From: RGIG1934 sp964492545
GTDB lineage: Bacteria > Bacillota > Clostridia > Lachnospirales > Lachnospiraceae
Assembly: GCA_964492545.1 (NCBI GenBank)
Contig: CAZBKO010000032.1
Coordinates: forward strand, 1 to 20,808
Direction: 5' to 3'
DNA: 20,808 nt
The position numbers and the translations under genes were made by a program. Below, piece after piece: positions 1 through 6,019 of this stretch (positions are counted from its first letter, which is position 1; the number at the start of each line of letters is the position of its first letter). The notes beneath the pieces are model-generated. The model was not told where the DNA came from and searched no databases. It saw nothing but the letters and a program-made list of their open reading frames with translations.

Positions 1-8
1 AAGTGCTG

Positions 9-27
9 TGCCAGAGTTTTGCTGGCA
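9..27. other. small inverted repeat at window edge
   Basis: TGCCAG and CTGGCA form a perfect 6-bp stem around a 7-nt loop. It lies about 40 nt beyond the stop of the phosphatase gene that reads leftward. It could be a weak terminator, but no T-tract follows on the minus strand, and the start of a further gene beyond the window cannot be excluded. Nothing else is recognisable in positions 1-66. Confidence 0.25.
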
Positions 28-66
28 TGATCACTCAAGATTCCGAGAGATCATTTAATGGGATAC

Positions 67-681
67 TCATCTTGACAAATAGCTTCTATCCTCAACGTTG
101 CTTTCCTGTTCTATCTCGTAGTGTCCATCCTTGAGAGAAACTATGGTAACTGCACAATTCGCTACATTGGCTTTCCAAAAATCCCTGAGTTCAAGATTCT
201 TGACTTCCATAATTATTCCATGAATTAATGCACCATGTGATACTACAAGAACATTAGCCTCCTTTCTATTTTGATATTTCATCTTAAGTTCCTTAAGAAA
301 ATCCCTTACTCTCCTAAGCATTTCATCAAAACTTTCTGCACCATCTATAGCCAGATAATCCTCGGGTGAACTAAAAAACTGTGCTATGTTTCCCTCCGGA
401 TTATCAATAGCTTTTCCTTCCATCTCTCCGAATGATATCTCAATCAATCTTTCATCGAGAATAAACTGCTCTCTATTCATGCCTGTTGCAATCATAGCAG
501 TCTCTATAGCCCTGTTCAGCGGACTTACATAAATTTCATCAAATTGAATGTTCTTAATCTGTTCAGAAACACTTTCTGCCTGGGCTCTCCCCTGTGAATT
601 AAGTGAGGTGTCCAGTCTGCCCTGAAGTACTTTTTCCTTATTCTTATCTGTCTGACCATGTCTTAAAATATATAATCTCAT
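67..681 (-). CDS. histidine phosphatase family protein (phosphoglycerate mutase-like)
   Basis: About 204 residues of the branch-1 histidine phosphatase fold, probably a cytoplasmic phosphomonoesterase; the substrate cannot be read from sequence. The N-terminus MRLYILRHGQTD carries the catalytic RHG motif (His at residue 8). An SPLNRAIETA segment supplies the second phosphate-binding Arg, and VSHGALIHGI near residue 150 supplies the second catalytic His. I chose the ATG at 681 because family members begin a few residues before RHG. A TTG at 693 in the same frame would add only four residues. Neither start has a convincing ribosome binding site. It lies 77 nt downstream of the cysteine desulfurase on the same strand. 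Related annotations include GpmB, CobC and broad-specificity phosphatase; none can be preferred here. Confidence 0.88.
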   Translation of the reverse strand: MRLYILRHGQTDKNKEKVLQGRLDTSLNSQGRAQAESVSEQIKNIQFDEIYVSPLNRAIETAMIATGMNREQFILDERLIEISFGEMEGKAIDNPEGNIAQFFSSPEDYLAIDGAESFDEMLRRVRDFLKELKMKYQNRKEANVLVVSHGALIHGIIMEVKNLELRDFWKANVANCAVTIVSLKDGHYEIEQESNVEDRSYLSR

Positions 682-758
682 CTGTACAACCAATCCAATT
701 TTTCTTTTTATTTATACTATCATATATGTGATAAAATTTCTATAAGCATATTTATTTT

Positions 759-1929
759 TTACTGGGTAATATACCTTTTATATGATTCAGAAAAGCTCCT
801 TAGTTTATCAACTGAAGAAATAATTTCTTTTACTACGTAATCAATCTCTTTTATTGTGGTTTCATGTGATATGGTCATTCTCAGTGAGCCATATGCAAGT
901 TCTTCCGGCAAGCCTGTTGCCATTAGTACATGTGACGCCTCAGGAAGCTGCGCAAGGCACGCTGAACCTGTTGATGTGCATATTCCTTTTTCATCAAGCA
1001 TAATATAGAAGTGATTCTCCATTAATAAATTGAAAGCTGATATTTATATTATTTGGAAGTCTGTCTATTGAGTCACCATTTAACCGTGTATATGACACAT
1101 GACTAAGTATCTCACCAATCATGTAATCTCTCATGGTTGAAATTTTGTTTCCTTTTTTTACCATGTTTTCCATACATATACTTGCCGCTTCACCCATTCC
1201 AACTATACCTGGTACATTGCAGGTACCGGCTCTTACACTTTTTTCCTGTGCTCCGCCGTGCATAAATGGCATTAATTTCCTGTTATTTCTAATATATAGA
1301 ATTCCAATTCCTTTTGGTCCACCGCATTTATGGCCACTGGCGCTGAGCATATCAATATTCATCTCATCAACATTAATTGGAATATGTCCAAAAGCCTGTA
1401 CTGCATCGGTATGAAATGGTATACCCCATTTTTTTGCTATTTGTCCTATTTTTTTAACAGGCTGTATTGTACCTATCTCATTGTTGGCTGTCATAACAGA
1501 TATCAAAGAAGTATTTGAACTTATTATTTTTTCAATATCTTCAAGCTTTATCTTACCAAATTCATTAACATTTACATAATCTACATGGCTTCCTCTCTGT
1601 TCCATGCTCTCACAGGTTGTTAGGATTACGTGATGCTCTATCCTGCTAGTTATAATGTGCTTATTAGCTCCATCAGGACATATTCCCTTTAATACCCAAT
1701 TATCAGACTCCGTACCACCACTGGTAAAATATATTTCTTCCGGCTTTGCATTTATAAGCTCTGCAATCTTTTTTCTACTTTCATCTATAACCATCCTATT
1801 TTCTTTTGCAAAATTATATACACCTGACGGGTTTGAGTATTTTTCATCAAAATAAGGCATCATCACTTCTTTAACCCTATTTTCCGTTTTCGTAGTAGCT
1901 GCATTATCCATATATATCAATTTCTGCAT
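759..1929 (-). CDS. nifS: cysteine desulfurase (NifS/IscS type), broken by a +1 frameshift
   Basis: A PLP-dependent enzyme that takes sulfur from L-cysteine for Fe-S cluster or thiolation pathways. It starts with MQKLIYMDNAATT at the ATG of 1929, behind GGAGGA. TANNEIGTIQP, the TDAVQAFG segment and the PLP lysine in SGHKCGGPKGIG are intact in the first frame. That frame runs to GESLL and then stops after three foreign residues (stop near 996). The second frame carries MLDEKGICTSTGSACLA with the catalytic Cys, then SHVLMATGLP and GSLRMTIS, ending at 759. Removing one T (minus strand, near position 1005) joins them as GESLLIMLDEKGI, exactly the family pattern, giving about 389 residues, a normal length. 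All active-site residues survive, so this is either a sequencing error or a very recent mutation. Divergent from the spoVB-like gene, with 52 nt between the starts. Confidence 0.9.
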
Positions 1930-1981
1930 ATAACTCCTCCGTTTCGAATACACTAAAAGTAAATATCCTTTAGGTGCAAGC

Positions 1982-3513
1982 ATGAATAGAAAAAACCTAT
2001 AATTATCGGCGCATTAATTTTGACAATTGCCGGATTTTCAACTAAAATAATAGGCTTTTTCTTTAGAATATTCCTCTCACGTTTAATAGGTGCAGAGGGT
2101 ATGGGAATATACCAGCTTATTTTTCCACTATTTACACTATGCCATTCACTTTGCTGTTCAGGTATTGAAACGTCTATATCAAGATATGTTGCAGCCAAAA
2201 GGAAAGATGCCTGTACTGACAAGCTGAAAATACTATTTTGCGGAATGACATTATCTGTAGTATTCTCCACAGCTGCCAGCCTTGTTCTATATTTTTGTTC
2301 AGATGAACTATCACGATATGTACTTCAGGACATACGATGTACACGTCTCCTAAAATGCCTTGCCATTGCCTTACCACTTAGCTCGGTTCACGCCTGTATC
2401 AGCGGCTACTATTTTGGAATAAAAAAAGCCCTCATTCCAGGCTTATCCCAGTTATTGGAACAGCTGGTCAGAACTCTGACTGTTTATCTATCAATTATTT
2501 TTATGACAAAAAATTCTATAGCTATAACTCCCGTTATCGCTGTGTATGGCTCAATTACCGGTGAACTTGCATCTGCTGTGTTTTCACTATTATCTCTAAA
2601 AATACATAAATGTCAGATTAGTCATATTGCATCTCAATTTGATACTTTTTCCTACATGAAGCGTATTTTCAGAATGTCATTTCCAATTACGCTTAATCGT
2701 GCACTTGTAACAGTCCTTATGAATATCGAGGCTATCCTTATACCTCTATGTCTTAGGAAAAATGGCTCAGGCAGCTCTGATGCCTTAAAAATATATGGTT
2801 CACTAACTGGTATGGCTCTGCCACTTGTTCTATTTCCTTCTTCAATCATTACCTCAATTGCCACGATGCTTCTGCCAGTTATCTCTGAAGCACAAAATGA
2901 AAAAAACTCAAATGCAATCAGCAAATCTGCTGAAAAAATACTTGAATTCTGTCTGATAAGTGGTATTTTTTGCACTTTTGTGTTTGTTTTCTACGGAAAT
3001 GCAGCCGGTTATCTAATATTTAACGACTTATCTGTTGGCTCCTACATAACTATTCTTGGCTGGTTATGTCCATTTCTCTATATTTCAATTACATTTGCAA
3101 GCATATTAAATGGCCTTGGCAAAACCAAGACCACATTTTATCATAACTCTATTATCACTATTCTTAAAATTATCTTTATAGTAATATTTGTTCCATCAAT
3201 AGGTATTAAAGGCTACTTATGGGGATTACTCGCAGGTCAGATTATAATATGTATTCTTCATTATCACGTACTAGCCACGGAATACACCATAGATATTCAT
3301 CCTTTTCGCAATATAGTAATTCCCATTGTATGTTCAACTATGTCAATATTAATTGCTGTTCCGTTCTATAAATCATTCTCATCAATATGGGGAAGTGTAT
3401 CTTATCAATCACTGCTCTTATCAGGAATCATTACATCTGTCTCATATATTATTCTTATTAAGCTGGCTATATTTCCTGATCAACAATTATTCCCTGGGCA
3501 TCATCATCAATAA
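1982..3513 (+). CDS. spoVB: SpoVB/MurJ-like polysaccharide (lipid II) flippase, 5' end frameshifted
   Basis: A polytopic membrane protein of the MOP (MATE-like) exporter superfamily, polysaccharide transporter branch. SpoVB-type members are thought to flip lipid-linked peptidoglycan precursors. The segment IGFFFRIFLSRLIGAEGMGI followed by YQLIFP is the family signature. About 12-14 hydrophobic helices follow over the full length. The uninterrupted frame opens only at a TTG (2020) inside the first helix. An ATG at 1982, with AGGTG five bases upstream, begins MNRKK and then leaves frame at a run of six A (1990-1995). One added A restores MNRKKPIIIGALILTIAGF, a typical SpoVB start, for about 510 residues in total. 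The 3' end overlaps the convergent gene at 3467 by 47 nt. SpoVB paralogs are common in non-sporulating Lachnospiraceae, so the name does not prove sporulation. Confidence 0.88.
1990..1995 (+). other. A6 tract at the frameshift point in the spoVB-like gene
   Basis: Six A bases follow ATGAATAG. Seven would keep the ATG at 1982 in frame with the long reading frame; with six, the frame hits TAA a few codons later. It lies about 8 nt inside the coding region. Likely a homopolymer miscall; a slippery phase-variation tract is the alternative. Confidence 0.8.
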
Positions 3514-4198
3514 GATTCTCTTTTCTGACATATTCCTTTATGTCTTTCACCATCTTGTCAACTGCTGAAATCTCTTCCTGTTGTTCTGAATCATTATTCT
3601 TACTCTGCTCTGGAATGTCCTCTTCTTCCTTGTCATCATCAGCCTTTTGCTTATTCTCATCGAAATTCTCATTAATCTGAGCAACTGTATCAGCTATCAT
3701 ACTTCCAATAACCATCTTGCTACCCTGACTCATAATTTCATCCGCCTGTTTATCTGCATCAATCATACCATGCTGTTTATCCATAGCACTCTTAACTCCA
3801 TAAATAGCCTGATTCTCTGCTCTAATTCCCATGGCAGCATTATTCGCAATATCACTAAAATGCGTAATATCAGCATCCATATCAAAATCAGCTCCCTGTT
3901 CTTCCTTAAGCTGCATAAGTGAGTTAAGGGTCTCATTGGCTTCCTTTATCTCAGCTTCATATGTCTTCATATTCTCATGACTCTTCTCAATCTGCGAAGT
4001 CATCTCATTATCCTTCTCACACTGTTTCATAATTGTTCTCATGGCATTCTTATGAAACATTGTCTTAATATCCTCAATATTCTTATCATCTTCATCGGCT
4101 TTAATTCCTACATTACCTGCAAAAATACTACCTTCAGAAGAAATCTTCATATTAGTCTTATCATTATTCTGCTGCGTTACTGCCATTGAAATATTCAT
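3467..4198 (-). CDS. hypothetical acidic coiled-coil protein
   Basis: I do not recognise this 243-residue protein. It has no signal peptide and no membrane segment, so it is probably cytoplasmic, or exported by a route I cannot see. Residues 1-45 are polar and Ser/Asn/Gln-rich. Residues about 45-105 (IKTMFHKNAM through EIKEANETLNSLMQL) look helical with coiled-coil character. A Met/Ala-rich middle (MGIRAENQAIYGVKSAMDKQ) follows, then a very acidic, Lys/Glu/Gln-rich linker near residues 180-215 (DDDKEEEDIPEQ), and a C-terminal tail ending GIIVDQEI. The ATG is well placed behind GGAGGG. It is the second gene of a two-gene unit (35 nt after 4234-4839) and overlaps the end of the spoVB-like gene tail to tail. 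Low-complexity composition makes homology guesses unsafe. Confidence 0.72.
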   Translation of the reverse strand: MNISMAVTQQNNDKTNMKISSEGSIFAGNVGIKADEDDKNIEDIKTMFHKNAMRTIMKQCEKDNEMTSQIEKSHENMKTYEAEIKEANETLNSLMQLKEEQGADFDMDADITHFSDIANNAAMGIRAENQAIYGVKSAMDKQHGMIDADKQADEIMSQGSKMVIGSMIADTVAQINENFDENKQKADDDKEEEDIPEQSKNNDSEQQEEISAVDKMVKDIKEYVRKENLIDDDAQGIIVDQEI

Positions 4199-4233
4199 AA
4201 CTATCCCTCCGTCACTATATGTATTGATAATTC

Positions 4234-4839
4234 CTATTTAAAATCAACATCAATACCCAGGTCAACTATTTCATTAACCCTGTCAATATTAGCTACACTT
4301 AAGTCGGTTCTTTCACTTCTAAGTCTTATTATCTCATTCAATGTGTCCTTGTCATTGTCATTCTTAATATTTCCACTCTCGAATGAAGTTATTGGTGCAT
4401 TGTGCATTATATATTCTCCATCCTGTTCAGTAAATAATGCTCTGTAAATAATTGTATCTCCATCATTGCCAGGAACACCATATGAAAGAATCACTTTCTT
4501 GACATCTTCATTATATATCTCGGCATCATACACCTGAAGTATAATACTCTTATCATCATATTTCTTAATGGCATCTATGCATTTAAATACAATTAATTCA
4601 TCTGATATCTGTTTTCTAATATCCATGGAATCTGCGTACTCCTCAATATCCTTAAGAAGCTTATCTGCCTCCAGATAATTACCTTCCGCGAGAGCTTCTT
4701 TAGCCTCACTATATGTATCCTTCGGAACCGATGAACTGTAATAATGTGTAGCAGTTCCAACCCCCAGGCACAATGCTGCCACAAACAGTACTCTCAGTAA
4801 TATTTTAACATGTTTCTTATCATAACTAAAAATAGACAT
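4234..4839 (-). CDS. hypothetical membrane-anchored protein with a TPR-like segment
   Basis: 201 residues, function not recognised. Residues about 10-32 (VKILLRVLFVAALCLGVGTA) form a single N-terminal membrane segment after a short positive leader. The rest is therefore probably outside the membrane, as a signal-anchor or cleaved form. Residues about 43-70 (SEAKEALAEGNYLEADKLLK) resemble a tetratricopeptide-like helix pair. The remainder is mixed alpha/beta and could be an NTF2-like or lipoprotein-like fold, but I see no diagnostic motif and there is no lipobox Cys. The ATG at 4839 sits behind GGAGGG. A sigma-A-type promoter at 4874-4902 lies upstream, and the acidic coiled-coil gene follows after 35 nt, so the two are probably co-transcribed and may work together at the membrane. 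Confidence 0.75.
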   Translation of the reverse strand: MSIFSYDKKHVKILLRVLFVAALCLGVGTATHYYSSSVPKDTYSEAKEALAEGNYLEADKLLKDIEEYADSMDIRKQISDELIVFKCIDAIKKYDDKSIILQVYDAEIYNEDVKKVILSYGVPGNDGDTIIYRALFTEQDGEYIMHNAPITSFESGNIKNDNDKDTLNEIIRLRSERTDLSVANIDRVNEIVDLGIDVDFK

Positions 4840-4873
4840 AAGCCCTCCAATGTATCGAAATATTCTTATTTAT

Positions 4874-4902
4874 ATTTTACCACAGCTGAATTTAAATGAC
4901 AA
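4874..4902 (-). promoter_or_regulatory. sigma-A promoter of the two-gene hypothetical operon
   Basis: On the minus strand, TTGTCA (4897-4902) and TAAAAT (4874-4879) are separated by exactly 17 nt, each one mismatch from consensus. They lie about 35 nt upstream of the ATG at 4839. It is in the divergent interval shared with the Xre-type gene. Confidence 0.7.
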
Positions 4903-5009
4903 ATTAATCTTAAAACAAAATATATAAGTAAAATTCTGTACTATTTTAGCAAATTATGAATTTTTATGTTAGACTAATATATATTTGTACTAATCAAAGG
5001 AGATGTGGC

Positions 5010-5228
5010 ATGGATTATATTGAAATCATTCGAGATTTACGAGAAGATCACGAATACACCCAGCAGCAGGTCGCGGACTTTCTAAAAACTTCGCAGACAA
5101 TGTATGCAAGATATGAACGTGGTGCGAATGAATTACCAATTCGCCACCTGATTCATTTATGTGAGTTATATCATGTATCTGCAGATTATGTTTTGGGTTT
5201 TACAAAGGATAAAAATTCTAAAAAGTAA
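5010..5228 (+). CDS. small Xre-family HTH transcriptional regulator
   Basis: A 72-residue single-domain helix-turn-helix protein, presumably a DNA-binding repressor or activator. It starts MDYIEIIRDLREDHEYTQQQ. The HTH_3 pattern is clear: YTQQQVADFL (helices 2-3), then SQTMYARYERGANELPI, then a hydrophobic fourth helix LIHLCELYHVSADYVLGFT. The ATG at 5010 has AAAGGAG seven bases upstream. An upstream start at 4956 would add residues not belonging to the fold. It is divergent from the hypothetical operon at 3467-4839, with both promoters in the 170-nt interval, so it may regulate that operon, itself, or both. No toxin-like partner gene is beside it, so a toxin-antitoxin role is not supported. 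Such short Xre proteins are frequent in Lachnospiraceae. Confidence 0.9.
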   Translation: MDYIEIIRDLREDHEYTQQQVADFLKTSQTMYARYERGANELPIRHLIHLCELYHVSADYVLGFTKDKNSKK

Positions 5229-5245
5229 AAAGTTCAATTTTGTAA

Positions 5246-5266
5246 TGTTATCTGTATGTGATAACA
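5246..5266. repeat. perfect inverted repeat between the xre-like gene and the terminator
   Basis: TGTTATC and GATAACA form a 7-bp perfect stem around a 7-nt loop, 17 nt after the stop of the small HTH gene. It lies three bases before the larger terminator hairpin. It could be part of a tandem terminator or an operator-like palindrome. Confidence 0.5.
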
Positions 5267-5268
5267 GA

Positions 5269-5306
5269 AAATGACCTCCGTATCAATCCTGATACAGAGG
5301 TCATTC
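5269..5306. terminator. bidirectional terminator between the xre-like gene and sfsA
   Basis: A 15-bp stem, AATGACCTCCGTATC against GATACAGAGGTCATT, with one C/A position on the plus strand that becomes a G·U wobble on the minus strand. The loop is about 6 nt. It lies between the stops of the convergent HTH gene (5228) and sfsA (5324). On the minus strand it is followed by a short T-rich run, so it terminates the sfsA operon better than it does the plus-strand gene. Confidence 0.8.
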
Positions 5307-5323
5307 TCATTATATTGGCTATA

Positions 5324-6019
5324 TCACAGTCTAACTTCTACCTGTTTTCTAAGCTTTATTGAATCTCTTGTAACATAGCAGTCCACAGCTATAATATTTA
5401 CGCCATCTCTTTCGGCATTTATAAGTGCTTCACCAAATTCTCTATGCTGTTCATAATTAGGCTCCATATACTTAATATTCTTCATCTGAATAACAAATAC
5501 TACATATGTCTCATAGCCTTCATTATGTGCTTTAACAAGTTCATTAACATGCTTAAGACCACGAATGGTTGGTGCATCCGGAAATCTCGCTATTCCATCA
5601 TTCTCTAGTGTTACACCCTTAACTTCCACAAATGCTTTGGTTATCTGATTATCCCTGTTAAGGTATTCCAAATAAATATCAAATCTTGAATCTCCATACT
5701 TAACCTCCCGCTTTAGCAATTTAAGTCTCTTTACGAGATTTCCATTTTCAATCCATTCGCAAACGGCTGCATTTGGTATTTGAGAATCAATATTAATTAT
5801 CTGATTTCCTTTAACTACACCTATGAGGTCATACTTTGTCTTTCGCTTAGGATTATCACATTTTTGTAAATAAACTGTAACCCCGGGAACTAGAAGTTCA
5901 CGACATCTTCCCGTATTCTTAACATGGCAGACAACTTCTGTACCATTTAATATTACATTTGCTATAAATCTGTTTGGTCTGTCAACAAATATGCCCTCAT
6001 ATATATTGTCGTAATGCAC
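5324..6019 (-). CDS. sfsA: SfsA family protein (sugar fermentation stimulation protein homolog)
   Basis: 231 residues, a full-length SfsA. Family marks in order: PNRF (15-18), CHVKNTGRCRELLVPG (31-46), YDL (63-65), SRFD (111-114), VEVKGVTLE (131-139), FPDAPTIRG (146-154), and the C-terminal CYVTRDSIKL (214-223). SRFD plus EVKG (D114, E132, K134) resembles a PD-(D/E)XK nuclease core. E. coli SfsA was described as a DNA-binding protein affecting maltose genes, but its exact role is unsettled. The start is GTG at 6019. The upstream CotH gene stops at TAG, and the two overlap as TAGTG, so translation is probably coupled. It is the last gene of the operon and ends 18 nt before the terminator. Confidence 0.93.
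   Translation of the reverse strand: MHYDNIYEGIFVDRPNRFIANVILNGTEVVCHVKNTGRCRELLVPGVTVYLQKCDNPKRKTKYDLIGVVKGNQIINIDSQIPNAAVCEWIENGNLVKRLKLLKREVKYGDSRFDIYLEYLNRDNQITKAFVEVKGVTLENDGIARFPDAPTIRGLKHVNELVKAHNEGYETYVVFVIQMKNIKYMEPNYEQHREFGEALINAERDGVNIIAVDCYVTRDSIKLRKQVEVRL

Noticed and set aside
759..1929. Calling the cysteine desulfurase a decayed pseudogene
   Set aside because: Only one base is out of place, and every active-site residue is intact in one frame or the other; decay normally brings several lesions.
2020..2022. TTG as the true start of the SpoVB-like protein
   Set aside because: It lies within the first membrane helix and has no ribosome site. The ATG at 1982 with AGGTG, plus one A, gives the family's usual N-terminus.
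5010..5228. Antitoxin of a toxin-antitoxin pair
   Set aside because: No small toxin gene adjoins it in the same operon; the neighbouring genes are divergent or convergent.
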